Assembly (NCBI GenBank): GCA_013816855.1
Contig: JACDDT010000016.1
Coordinates: 1 to 43,088 of the forward strand
Reading direction: 5' to 3'
DNA from: Gemmatimonadaceae bacterium
GTDB lineage: Bacteria > Gemmatimonadota > Gemmatimonadetes > Gemmatimonadales > Gemmatimonadaceae
Length of the DNA stretch: 43,088 bases
The position numbers were made by a program, and so were the translations under genes. The stretch's first letter is position 1; the number at the start of each line of letters is the position of its first letter. The notes beneath the pieces are model-generated. The model ran no database searches and had not been told where the DNA came from. It was given only the letters and a program-made list of their open reading frames with translations. This document shows, piece by piece, positions 33,497 through 42,683 of the stretch.

Positions 33497-35355
33497 CTTA
33501 CTGCCCTCACCAGTCCGTCTCCGAATTTAAGAAGTGGGGGGATCGATACCGGTAATTTGCCGGCGATTGCCGTTCGCCCGAGGAGTGCTGCCGCGCCCGC
33601 GCGCTGCGAGACCGGAGCTCCGCCCCAGGCGAAGAGATACGTAGAGACGGAGGGAAACGCGCTCACGAGGTAAGGGCTTCCGAAGGCGATGAAGATGACC
33701 GGCTTCGCTTGAGCGGCGAGCCCGTTGATCACCGCGGCGAACGAAGTATCGGCCGCGATCGATCCGACATATTCTACCGGCGAGACATAGACGGAAACCA
33801 GGACGAGGTCAAACGAGTCGGCGGCCACGCGCAGTTTGTCGAGCTCCGTCGAGGATGTCCGCGAATCCACCCGCATCGATCGGAGGCCAGGAAAAGCGTT
33901 CTCGAGGATTGGATCGAATGTCGTTCCAGCGGTGAGATCTGTCGGCAAGGCGAAGGTGAGGGAAAGGATCCGTTGCTTTCCGCCCGAAGAAACCGGAATG
34001 AGGCTCTGCCGGTCGAGACCAAGCGTGATTGAACGCGCGGCAACTTCGTCGGCGACTTTCTGATGAGCGGGGACGTTCACTATGCTGTCCACGGCGGCAA
34101 CGCTTACCATGCGGCCGTCGATGAGCCCAGCACGGGCCTTCACGGTGAGAAGACGCCGAACGGATGCGTCAATCCGGCTTTCGGACAAGCGTCCACTCTT
34201 CACCGCCTCGAGTACCGTCTCGATGGCGAGGGGAACGCTTCTCGGCATGAGGAGAATGTCATTTCCCGCTTCAATCGCGCGGATGAGAGGCTCGGTCGCG
34301 CCGTACCGCTTGGCGATCCCGCCCATCGTCATCGCGTCGGTGATGAGCAAGCCGCGGAATCCCATCTCACCGCGAAGGATGTCGTTCATGAACAAGGGCG
34401 AAAGCGTGGCCGGCGCCGCATCGGATCCTTCTGTACCGACCTCGGCGATGTGCGCAGTCATGATGGCATCGATTCCATTGGTGACCGCCGAGCGGAAAGG
34501 AGGCAGGTCCACGGAATCGAGATGCGCGCGGGAGGCTCTGATGGTGGGAAGGGCGAGATGGGAGTTGACGTCCGTGTCACCATGCCCCGGATAGTGTTTC
34601 GCGGTTGTCATCACGCCGGTGGAGCGAGCGCCTTTTATGAATTCGTCGGCGAGCTCCGAAACGAGAGACGCGCTCTCCCCGAACGAGCGAGTGTTGATGA
34701 CCGGGTTGAGCGGATTCGCATTCACATCGAGCACCGGACCAAATACGAGATGCACGCCGACGGCGCGTGCCTCGGTGCCGGTGATCTGCCCCATCTGGAA
34801 CGCGAGCTCCGGCGAGCGAGCAGCCCCAACCGCCATCACCGGAGGGAAGGCGGTGCCGCCTCCTTGAGGGAGCAGCGACGGCAGCGCGTAGATCCCTGAC
34901 ATTCTGAATCCCGGGCCATTCTCAAAATCGGATGCGACGAGCAGTGGAATGCGCGCGTGACTCTGAAGCTCGTTGAGCTTTACGGCGTAGCTCAGCGGCT
35001 CTCCGATGGAGATTACGACCCCGCCCACCTCGTCGTCGGTAACCCATTTCCGGACTTGCTCGAATTCCGGTGAGCCGACGGCGGCGTATTCTCCACCGAC
35101 CCAGGGCATGATCAACTGTCCGACTTTCTGACGCAGGGTGAGCGACGCGAGCGTACGGTCCACCCAGTCGCTGCCGCGCGGGCTCAGAGCCATCTTCGCG
35201 CCAGGTCGGGCGCTGCCGAGCGGAGAGTTGTTCCCGTAAACGGGGGGTCTGGCCGCGGCGACCGTCAGTCTGTTTACCGGGGAGCAGGCGCATGCCAGAG
35301 CCGCGACGAACGTGATTGCCGAAGCGCGGCGGCCATTCATTAAAGAGACTTTCAT
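33493..35355 (-). CDS. nagZ: GH3 beta-N-acetylhexosaminidase (NagZ-like) lipoprotein
   Basis: From the ATG at 35355 (a later ATG at 35340 is possible) it has 620 residues. An N-terminal lipobox (ALACAC) indicates export and anchoring, unlike the cytoplasmic NagZ of E. coli. The GH3 barrel (about residues 60-400) has QLIMPWVGGEY, LLVASDFENGPGFRM, the NagZ loop KHYPGHGDTDVNSH with the Asp/His general acid dyad, and ITDAMTMGGI with the nucleophile Asp. A C-terminal alpha/beta domain (about 410-610) follows. It removes terminal GlcNAc from chito-oligomers or muropeptides. The stop overlaps nagB (ATGA), so both are one unit. Confidence 0.9.
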   Translation of the reverse strand: MKVSLMNGRRASAITFVAALACACSPVNRLTVAAARPPVYGNNSPLGSARPGAKMALSPRGSDWVDRTLASLTLRQKVGQLIMPWVGGEYAAVGSPEFEQVRKWVTDDEVGGVVISIGEPLSYAVKLNELQSHARIPLLVASDFENGPGFRMSGIYALPSLLPQGGGTAFPPVMAVGAARSPELAFQMGQITGTEARAVGVHLVFGPVLDVNANPLNPVINTRSFGESASLVSELADEFIKGARSTGVMTTAKHYPGHGDTDVNSHLALPTIRASRAHLDSVDLPPFRSAVTNGIDAIMTAHIAEVGTEGSDAAPATLSPLFMNDILRGEMGFRGLLITDAMTMGGIAKRYGATEPLIRAIEAGNDILLMPRSVPLAIETVLEAVKSGRLSESRIDASVRRLLTVKARAGLIDGRMVSVAAVDSIVNVPAHQKVADEVAARSITLGLDRQSLIPVSSGGKQRILSLTFALPTDLTAGTTFDPILENAFPGLRSMRVDSRTSSTELDKLRVAADSFDLVLVSVYVSPVEYVGSIAADTSFAAVINGLAAQAKPVIFIAFGSPYLVSAFPSVSTYLFAWGGAPVSQRAGAAALLGRTAIAGKLPVSIPPLLKFGDGLVRAVR

Positions 35356-35469
35356 TTCCCGCTCAAGGTCGTTCGCGCCGCGGACCTTTGTCAACGGTTG
35401 GCGATACTCCAGACGGACGTACCAAGTTGCGGCAAGGGTCAACACGAGCTTCGCCGCCCAACATAATGA

Positions 35470-35498
35470 TTGACGGTTTCGCTACCGGGAAATATGAT
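35470..35498 (+). promoter_or_regulatory. sigma-70 promoter of the susCD operon
   Basis: TTGACG (35470-35475), a 17-base spacer and TATGAT (35493-35498) give a near-consensus promoter, with a start at about 35505 and a 55-base leader. This differs from the TTTG/TAnnTTTG promoters of Bacteroidetes. No clear ribosome site precedes the ATG at 35560. Confidence 0.65.
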
Positions 35499-35559
35499 AG
35501 TGCCCACCGGTAACCCGCAGGTTCGCTATCGGTATCCCCAACTACCCGGTACAAGTGCT

Positions 35560-38500
35560 ATGAAAAGAAAAGTACTTATGGTGTTAATGGCCGTCGTGCT
35601 TGCTGCGACTCCTGCTTTCGCCCAGCAAAAGACGGTCACGGGAAAAGTGACCGACGACGCCGGGGCTCCGCTGCCGGCCGTCTCCGTCACCGTCAAGGGG
35701 ACGACAATCCGAACGGCCACGAACGACGCCGGCAACTTTTCGATTCCGGCGACACCGGGCCAGGTGCTCGAGTTCCGCCGCATCGGGACGAATCCAACGG
35801 AGCGGGGGGTAGGCCTGGGAAGCGTGATAAACGTGGTACTTAGGAGATCGGCTGTCGCACTTAATTCCGTCGTCGTTACGGCGCTAGGCCAAACAGCTAC
35901 CGCGCGCGAACTCGGTACGGCACAGCAGACGGTAACGGGGGCCGCGGTCGCCGAGACCCAGCGCGAGAATTTCATCAACGCCCTTCAGGGCCGAGTGGCG
36001 GGCCTGCAGGTTACCAGCTCCTCGGGCGTGCCGGGCGCTTCTTCCTCGATCACCATCCGGGGGATTAGCTCGATCAGTGGAAGCAATCAGCCACTGATGA
36101 TCCTCGACGGTCTGCCGATGGACAACAAGACGCTCAACACCGGCGTGCTCGCGTCCGACGCTCCGGGCTCCAATCTCGCGTTCAGTAATCGCGGAGTGGA
36201 CTTCACAAACAGAGCGGCAGATATCAATCCGGACGACATCGAGACAATCCAAGTATTAAAAGGGCCGGAAGCGGCGGCACTCTACGGAATCGACGCGGCC
36301 AATGGCGCGCTCGTCATAACGTCCAAGCGCGGAAAAGTGGGGGGCGGCTTCACCTACAACAACAGTTACCGGATCGAGCATACGGGAGCCCGCCCGGTAA
36401 CACAGCGAACATATGGCCCGAGCAGCGCGAGCGGATCGACCTTCCTTTATTTCGGAGCTCCTTACGCGGACGGGACGACATTCTACGACAACGTAGATGG
36501 TTTCTTCAGATCTGCTCTTACCCAGAAGCACAATCTTTCCTTCAACGGCGCGACGCCGGACAACAAGATCAACTACCGGTTGTCCACCGGCATCACCAGG
36601 CAGAACGGAGTCATTCCCGGGGCTGACTACCACCGGGTGAACCTCACCGGCGCTTCCCAAGGACAGGCTACCAAATGGCTGCGGGCCGACCTGTCCATGA
36701 TCTATTCGTACGAGACGAACAACCAGACATTCAAGGGAGCCGGTGGTCCGCTCCTCGGCTTGCTCGTGTGGCCGGCGACCGATCAGGCAAAGGACTTCCT
36801 GAGCATTGCCGGAACGCGACGCCGGCTCACTAACCTCGGGCAGGCTTCGGAAGTCGACAATCCGTATTTCAACATCTCGAGGAACAAAATCAATTCCCGC
36901 AACAGCCGCCTCATCACCAATCTCGGACTCACCGTCGCGCCCTGGTCGTGGGGAAGTCTCAAGACCATCCTCGGCACCGACGGCTACACAAATCAGAACC
37001 TGGTGCTGCGTCACCCCGAGAGCGCGTTTTCAGGCAACAACAATGGAATTATGGATGTCGCTGACGACATCACGCGGAACCTGAACGCGCAGACGGTACT
37101 TAGCCTGAACAGCCACCAGATTTCGCGAAGACTTTCCATAAGTGGGCTGCTCGGCAATGCCGTCTCGGACACCAAGTCGATCGTAGATGCTCAACAAGGG
37201 GTGGATTTCCTCGACCCGAATTTCGTTTCCATCAACAACGCGAAAACCAGGTCTGCGCGCGCCACCACTGCCCAGCGCCGTCTCCTCAGCGCCTTCGGTC
37301 AGGCGACGCTCGACTTCCATCACTACCTCTACGTTAACGTCACCGGCCGCAACGACTGGACCTCCACCATCCCGCAGGGCGCGAACTCGTTTTTCTATCC
37401 TTCCTACTCCACGAGCTTCATTTTTTCGGACGCGTTCCCGAGCATCGGACGTCTTATGACGGGGAAGCTCAGGCTGGCATACGCCGAAGTCGGAAAGGAC
37501 GCCAGGCCGTATGCTTATCGGCCGGCGCTCGAGAGCAAGACGACCTCGAATTCCGGATACGGTTACGGCTTCACCGGGCCGAACCCGAATCTCAAGCCGG
37601 AGTTCGCCAGGTCGTACGAGTTCGGCACGGAGACGGGCTTCCTCAACGACCGGCTCGGGGTCGACGTCACGCTTTACCGCAAGCAGACGAAGGACCAGAT
37701 CGTCAACGACATCAGAGGGAGCTACGCGACCGGCTACATCCTATTCAACCTCAACGGCGCCGTAACGCGCAACTCGGGCGTGGAGATCAGCCTGCGCGGC
37801 ACTCCCGTCCTAACGCGGAATTTCTCGTGGGACTTCATCGCTAATTATGACCACGCCAGAGGGCGTGTCCTCGAGTTGCCGCACGCGCTCCCGGAATCCT
37901 ACGTTTCGGATACGTGGCTCTACGCGAACGTGCGAAACGGCACTGCTCCCGGACTCTCCACGCTCTCTCTGACGGGTTTGTACTATCTGAGGGATACCGT
38001 CAGCGGCAGGCACGAGATCCTGATCAATCCTGCGACTGGTCTTCCGCTCAAATCGAGCGTTTTCATCGACCGGGGCTATGACCGGCAGCCGAAGTACACC
38101 ATCGGGCTGACGAACACCCTGAAGTACAAGAAGGTTTCTCTCAACTTTCTGCTCGACATGCGGAGAGGTGGCGACATTTTTAACGCCACGGAGCACTTCC
38201 TGACCACCAAGGGCCTCGCCACCAGCACCGTCGACAGATTTACCCCGCGAGTAATCAAGGGGGTGCTGAGGGACGGCAAGGAGAACACTTCCAACCCGAC
38301 CTACAACACGATCGTGGTGATTCCCGCCTCTCAGACGACTTACTACACGAGCCTGAGCGAAGAGCTGTTCATTGAGAAGAACATCAATTGGGTAAGACTC
38401 AAGGACATCACGGTCAGCTACGCTCTTCCCCGGAGTTTCATGAAAGACGGGAGCGTATTCGTCACCGGCACGGACCTGTTTCTGAAAACCAATTACACAG

Positions 38501-38622
38501 GGCTGGACCCGATCGTAAACGGTAACACCGCGGCGGTCGGGGGATCGGGTGCCGTCGGCATCGATTTAGGCAACTTCCCCATTCCCCGCGGTTTCAACTT
38601 CGGCCTTAAGGTGGGCTTCTGA
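35560..38622 (+). CDS. susC: SusC/RagA-family TonB-dependent outer-membrane receptor
   Basis: The ATG at 35560 (not an upstream GTG-type start within the promoter) gives 1020 residues. A signal peptide (about 1-22, AFA-QQ) is followed by a carboxypeptidase-regulatory domain (about 25-105: GKVTDDAGAPLPAVSVTVKGT), the plug (about 110-250: LQGRVAGLQVTSSSGVPGAS, IRGISSISGSNQPLMILDG, IETIQVLKGPEAAALYG, ANGALVITSKRGK), and a beta-barrel ending in FNFGLKVGF with the terminal aromatic. It should form a complex with the SusD protein two bases downstream and import oligosaccharides or peptides. Substrate not shown by sequence; its neighbourhood (NagZ, NagB) favours amino sugars. Confidence 0.9.
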   Translation: MKRKVLMVLMAVVLAATPAFAQQKTVTGKVTDDAGAPLPAVSVTVKGTTIRTATNDAGNFSIPATPGQVLEFRRIGTNPTERGVGLGSVINVVLRRSAVALNSVVVTALGQTATARELGTAQQTVTGAAVAETQRENFINALQGRVAGLQVTSSSGVPGASSSITIRGISSISGSNQPLMILDGLPMDNKTLNTGVLASDAPGSNLAFSNRGVDFTNRAADINPDDIETIQVLKGPEAAALYGIDAANGALVITSKRGKVGGGFTYNNSYRIEHTGARPVTQRTYGPSSASGSTFLYFGAPYADGTTFYDNVDGFFRSALTQKHNLSFNGATPDNKINYRLSTGITRQNGVIPGADYHRVNLTGASQGQATKWLRADLSMIYSYETNNQTFKGAGGPLLGLLVWPATDQAKDFLSIAGTRRRLTNLGQASEVDNPYFNISRNKINSRNSRLITNLGLTVAPWSWGSLKTILGTDGYTNQNLVLRHPESAFSGNNNGIMDVADDITRNLNAQTVLSLNSHQISRRLSISGLLGNAVSDTKSIVDAQQGVDFLDPNFVSINNAKTRSARATTAQRRLLSAFGQATLDFHHYLYVNVTGRNDWTSTIPQGANSFFYPSYSTSFIFSDAFPSIGRLMTGKLRLAYAEVGKDARPYAYRPALESKTTSNSGYGYGFTGPNPNLKPEFARSYEFGTETGFLNDRLGVDVTLYRKQTKDQIVNDIRGSYATGYILFNLNGAVTRNSGVEISLRGTPVLTRNFSWDFIANYDHARGRVLELPHALPESYVSDTWLYANVRNGTAPGLSTLSLTGLYYLRDTVSGRHEILINPATGLPLKSSVFIDRGYDRQPKYTIGLTNTLKYKKVSLNFLLDMRRGGDIFNATEHFLTTKGLATSTVDRFTPRVIKGVLRDGKENTSNPTYNTIVVIPASQTTYYTSLSEELFIEKNINWVRLKDITVSYALPRSFMKDGSVFVTGTDLFLKTNYTGLDPIVNGNTAAVGGSGAVGIDLGNFPIPRGFNFGLKVGF

Positions 38623-38624
38623 AA

Positions 38625-40220
38625 ATGAAAAGAACCATCTCCGCCGCCCTTCTTGCAGGCGCTTTGATTCTGCCAGCGGGGTGCAGCGACTATCTGGATG
38701 TGAACACCAACCCGAACGCTCCCGAAGTCGTTGCGGCCAACGTGTACCTTCCGCCGATGCTGCATTGGCTGGCCACCTCGCCGCAGTTCGACGGCCGTTA
38801 CTCCGGCCATTACACGCAGGAGTGGATTTCAACGTCCGGCACAGCCAATGGCATCACGGGGCTGACCATTCAGCAGTCCTGGGGCCGGCACGGCTACGAC
38901 CCGGGCAACGACAATGGAGCCCAGCAGTGGAGAGATGTCTACTGGACTTTTGGGCAGAATCTCGTTGACATGAACGCGAAGGCACAAGCGGAGCAGCGCT
39001 GGGATCTTCTTGGTGTCGGACTCATTCTGAAAGCGTGGGGCTGGCAGGCTCTCACCGATCTGCATGGCGAGATCATCGTCAAGCAAGCCATCGACGCAAC
39101 GAGGTTCAGCTTCGATTACGACTCGCAGGAGTACGCGTACAAGGAAGTGAAGACGCTCCTGGACAGCGCCATAGTGCTCCTTCAGAGAACCGATGGAGCG
39201 GTGGACAAGAATTACCTTTCCAAGGGAGACGCGATTTACGCGGGCGACCGGGTGAAGTGGCTGAGGTTCGCCTACGGTTTTCGCGCGCTTCACCTGAATC
39301 ATTATTCCAACAAGGCGGTGTACAACCCCGCGGCCGTCATCGCTGACGTGGACCAGTCGTTTACGGGCAATGCGGACGATGCGCTCCTGCAGTACCCCTC
39401 AACCCAACCCAACGACGACAGGAACTTTTACGGTCCGACGAGAGCCAACATGCCGCTCTATCGCCAGACGCAATTTTCCGTGAACCTCATGAACGGCACC
39501 CAGTTCGGAGGCATCGTCGATCCGCGGATGAGCCGGATGCTGTCGATCGACTCGGCTAGAACGACGTACATAGGGCTCGACCCGAACGTACTGGGCTTTG
39601 GGACGATTCCTGCTCCGCAGCAACCGCGCAACCTGTGGGGGTACGTGGGAAGCGGAGGCGCGGGTCAGCCGAGCAAGTACCTCTTCGCCGATAAAACGAA
39701 GATGCCGATCATGACCTACGCGCAGCTGCAGTTCATCAAGGCGGAAGCAGCTTACAGGTCGGGGAATGTTTCTTTGGCGAAAACGGCTTATGTCAACGGA
39801 ATCTCCTCGCACATCGATTTCGTGAACGCGCGAAATCTCGATGACGGGCAGACCCCGACGCAGATCACGTCGGCGGAGAAGGCGGCGTTCCTCGCTTCGA
39901 CGCCGATCGTCCCCGCGACGGTGACGCTGTCGCACATCATGTCGCAGAAGTACATCGCGCAGTGGGGATGGGGACATAACGAATTGTGGATGGACATGCG
40001 GCGGTACCACTATACCGATTTGGATCCGGTGAGCGGGACTCAGGTGTTCCGCGGTTTTGCCATTCCCAATACGCTGTATCCAGACAATGCGGGGAAGACG
40101 GCGCAGCGCATCAGGCCGCGGTACAATTCCGAGTACGTGTGGAACATTCCGGCGCTGAGCGTGATTGGCGGACTCAAGCTGGACTACCACACCGTGCCAA
40201 TGTGGATCACTCTACCGTAA
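38625..40220 (+). CDS. susD: SusD/RagB-family lipoprotein
   Basis: This 531-residue protein begins with a lipobox LILPAGC (Cys at about residue 20) and the family start SDYLDVNTNPNAP. Tetratricopeptide-like helices typical of SusD are spread over the protein, with late hallmarks AQLQFIKAEAAYRSG, ISQKY-type IMSQKYIAQWG and LWMDMRRYHYTDLD. It is the surface lid of the SusCD complex and binds the ligand before uptake. Only two bases separate it from susC, and the DUF4397 gene starts seven bases after its stop. The division appears to be the 'SusD-like 2' group, often coupled to SusC in non-starch loci. Confidence 0.9.
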   Translation: MKRTISAALLAGALILPAGCSDYLDVNTNPNAPEVVAANVYLPPMLHWLATSPQFDGRYSGHYTQEWISTSGTANGITGLTIQQSWGRHGYDPGNDNGAQQWRDVYWTFGQNLVDMNAKAQAEQRWDLLGVGLILKAWGWQALTDLHGEIIVKQAIDATRFSFDYDSQEYAYKEVKTLLDSAIVLLQRTDGAVDKNYLSKGDAIYAGDRVKWLRFAYGFRALHLNHYSNKAVYNPAAVIADVDQSFTGNADDALLQYPSTQPNDDRNFYGPTRANMPLYRQTQFSVNLMNGTQFGGIVDPRMSRMLSIDSARTTYIGLDPNVLGFGTIPAPQQPRNLWGYVGSGGAGQPSKYLFADKTKMPIMTYAQLQFIKAEAAYRSGNVSLAKTAYVNGISSHIDFVNARNLDDGQTPTQITSAEKAAFLASTPIVPATVTLSHIMSQKYIAQWGWGHNELWMDMRRYHYTDLDPVSGTQVFRGFAIPNTLYPDNAGKTAQRIRPRYNSEYVWNIPALSVIGGLKLDYHTVPMWITLP

Positions 40221-40227
40221 TCCGGAC

Positions 40228-40998
40228 ATGAATACCTATCGAATCGCACTGGCGCTCCTATGCACCGCCGCAGTATCGGCTTGCGGGGACAACGCAGTTC
40301 AGAAGATCACATCTCAAGTTCCGGGCGCGAACGTCAAGTTCTACAATCTTGGCGTAGGCTCACCCGACGTGAATTTTTACGCCAACACCACGAAGGTGAC
40401 GGCCTCGGCCTCGAGCTCCGGAACCGAAGCCACCACGGGAGTTGCTTACGGCAAGCAGTCATCGGGCGGCTTTTATACGGGTATAGTGCCGGGTTCATAC
40501 ACGCTGGCAGGAAAGATCGCGGCGGCGACGGACAAGGATCTGGCGATCTCTACCATCGCTACCACCCTCGCCGACGGCAAGTACTACTCGTACTTCCAAA
40601 GCGGCTTCTATAACACGACGGCCAAGACTGTCGAATCCTTCCTCGTCGAAGATCCTTTTATCTCGGGGTTCGATTTCACCGTCGCATACGTGCGGTTCGT
40701 GAACGCCAGCCCCAATTCGCAGCCGATGATTCTCTATGCGAAGCAGACGACAACGCTCGTGGAGGTGCCGCTTGGCGCCGCGGTCGCCTACAAGTCGGCC
40801 GGGGCGTTCACCGCTCTGCCGAGTGGGGTTTACGACTTAGGAACGCGGGCAGTCGGCTCATCCACGAACCTCATTTCGTCGACCAAGGAGACGTTCTTTG
40901 CGGGAGGGGTGTACACGGTCGTCGCATACGGTGACATGACGGTCACCAGCACCACGAGTGCAGCTCGGCCCCAGCTGATCAGCACGTTAAACCGCTAG
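40228..40998 (+). CDS. DUF4397 domain lipoprotein
   Basis: This 256-residue protein has a lipobox VSAC (Cys at about residue 19). Two repeats of a beta-sandwich DUF4397 domain follow: ANVKFYNLGVGSPDVNFYAN.. and VAYVRFVNASPNSQPMILYAKQ.., each with the pattern LPSGVYDL or VPGSYTLAG, about 20 residues before the next strand. The position right behind susD (seven bases) means it is probably a third subunit of the uptake system, on the cell surface. Surface glycan-binding proteins occupy the same position in many loci, so a glycan-binding role is a fair hypothesis, not shown. Confidence 0.82.
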   Translation: MNTYRIALALLCTAAVSACGDNAVQKITSQVPGANVKFYNLGVGSPDVNFYANTTKVTASASSSGTEATTGVAYGKQSSGGFYTGIVPGSYTLAGKIAAATDKDLAISTIATTLADGKYYSYFQSGFYNTTAKTVESFLVEDPFISGFDFTVAYVRFVNASPNSQPMILYAKQTTTLVEVPLGAAVAYKSAGAFTALPSGVYDLGTRAVGSSTNLISSTKETFFAGGVYTVVAYGDMTVTSTTSAARPQLISTLNR

Positions 40999-41011
40999 AG
41001 CGCGGCGGCAG

Positions 41012-41044
41012 AAAAAAAGCCCGGCCAATGGCCGGGCTTTTTTT
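41012..41044. terminator. bidirectional terminator after the susCD operon
   Basis: GCCCGGCC and GGCCGGGC form a perfect 8-bp stem with an AAT loop, with seven A before and seven T after, so it functions on both strands. It separates the susCD operon from the convergent plug-domain gene. Confidence 0.92.
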
Positions 41045-42465
41045 CACTTCGACCATATCACGATGCTGCCGCACGCGTCCATTCGGGAAAATTCGCGGAA
41101 CTGCGGGGGTGTGTTGACCTCGGTGTAGACTTCGATCGAGGCGATCTTGTCCGGTCTGATCCAGTCGTCGAGATCGTCCGCGGTGAAGGGAAGGAACCGG
41201 CCGTCTACGAAAATGGTCGGCAAACACGCGCCAAGCGGGTTGTTCTGCAGGATCTGATTGTTGAACCCATCGGCGTCGCGCTGGACGTGGAAGCCCGGCA
41301 GGTGGCGAAAAATATCCGATGTGAGCGTAGCGCTCTGGATAGCGATGTGGGCGGAGTCGAGGTAGCGGCCGGCCCCGGTCCGGGCGCGCTGCTGAAAGCC
41401 GTTGCGATCGCGAACGAAAAGCGGACGGTTGGCACTAACCCTGATCGTCTCGAGGATCGCCTTGAGCGTCGAGAGCGAAGTGCGAATCGGCGCGGCACCC
41501 GGCACCACGTTGACAGCCACGCGCTCGGGATAGTAGCCGATGGCGCGAATCTCGAGCATGCGGGTTCCAGCGGGCGCGTCCGAGAGCGTCCATTCGCCTC
41601 GCTCATTAGTCCGCGTCTGCGAGCCGCCAACGATCCCGACCTGCGCCGCCGCAAGGGGTTTCCCGGCGGCAGCGCTCGTCACCCTCCCGCTCAGGCGGCC
41701 ATTGCCGGTGCGCACTCTTCGGGCGGTCGTTATGGTGTCCGCTTTCACGATCGTGTCACGGAGCGAGACCGGCGCGAGATACAGCTCGCGTCTCACCACG
41801 GCGCCAGGCGAAAGTTCGAGAGCGACGATATCAGTGCTGTCCGCCCCGCGCGAGGCGGTGACGGTCATGGTGCCTGAACCGGGAACGTTGCAGAGAGCGA
41901 ACCACCCGTTCTCTCCCGTCGTAGCGACGAGGCGCGGGGCGCGGGGGACGACGCCGTTCCGGGTGAAGGAAATCTCGAGCCACTCGCCGGTCACCTCTAC
42001 CGCGGCGGCAGGCGCCAGATCCCCCGCGTCACGCACGACGCCGACGACGACGGCGGAAGAATCTGTTGCCGGATGCGCGCCGCAGACGGCATCCCGGATT
42101 CTCGCCGGCGATGGCGTCGCCAAATCCGCGCGAATGCTCCGAGAGCCTTCCACGATTAATTCCCGTATCACCGGCTCGACGCCCAACGAGTCAAGGAGCG
42201 GGTGGAAGAAGCCGATGTTGTAGCGGCCATCCGGCACGCCGGCTAGCGTGAAACGTCCGAGGGAGTCGGAAATAGCGGTGCGGCCGAAGCGAGGAGAGCC
42301 GGCGGAGGAAACGAGCTGAACTTCCGCGCCGGCAAGTGGGCTGTGCGCGATACTGTCCCGCACTACACCGGTCACCGTCGCGCCAACCGGAGCCGTCGGG
42401 CCCGGCACCTGCGCTGCGGCGAGGCGCGCTAACAGGGGGAAAATGAGAATTGGCGCGATCCGCAT
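41044..42465 (-). CDS. carboxypeptidase-regulatory repeat protein with TonB plug but no barrel
   Basis: The ATG at 42465 (GGAG seven bases upstream) gives 473 residues with a signal peptide (about 1-18, AAA-Q). Three carboxypeptidase-regulatory-like beta domains follow at about residues 25-110, 130-230 and 258-345 (GVVRDSIAHSPLAGAEVQLV, GEVTG-type VTGEWLEISFT, LSGRVTSAAAGKPLAAAQV). The last part (about 370-473) is a TonB plug-like domain: SDIFRHLPGFHVQ, LPTIFVDGRFL and KIASIEVYTEVNTPPQF, but the chain stops there; there is no beta-barrel. Similar proteins occur in Gemmatimonadota. Possibly it is a periplasmic or surface partner of a receptor. Confidence 0.8.
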   Translation of the reverse strand: MRIAPILIFPLLARLAAAQVPGPTAPVGATVTGVVRDSIAHSPLAGAEVQLVSSAGSPRFGRTAISDSLGRFTLAGVPDGRYNIGFFHPLLDSLGVEPVIRELIVEGSRSIRADLATPSPARIRDAVCGAHPATDSSAVVVGVVRDAGDLAPAAAVEVTGEWLEISFTRNGVVPRAPRLVATTGENGWFALCNVPGSGTMTVTASRGADSTDIVALELSPGAVVRRELYLAPVSLRDTIVKADTITTARRVRTGNGRLSGRVTSAAAGKPLAAAQVGIVGGSQTRTNERGEWTLSDAPAGTRMLEIRAIGYYPERVAVNVVPGAAPIRTSLSTLKAILETIRVSANRPLFVRDRNGFQQRARTGAGRYLDSAHIAIQSATLTSDIFRHLPGFHVQRDADGFNNQILQNNPLGACLPTIFVDGRFLPFTADDLDDWIRPDKIASIEVYTEVNTPPQFREFSRMDACGSIVIWSK

Positions 42466-42683
42466 GCGCTGCTCCACGTTCGATTGCCGCCGAGAATATA
42501 TGATTTGATTTTCGTTCGGGCGAGAGTGAAGCGCGCCTTCTAGGAATCCATTCCGGGACTCGTCTAGTGGTGATTCGGCTTCGCAAGCAATCTCGCCAGC
42601 ATCTCCGGCATCGCGTGGAGCGGGAGGAGACGAGGTCCCACTCGCGCATGGATTATTTTTTTGAATCCGGGAGAGCGCGGCGG

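Noticed and set aside
34063-34899. Open frame on the plus strand opposite the GH3 gene
   Set aside because: Shadow of the GH3 coding strand; no start signal and no motif.
35356-35469. A minus-strand promoter for the GH3 gene with TTGACA or TTGACC
   Set aside because: Both -35-like hexamers lack a matching -10 box at correct spacing.
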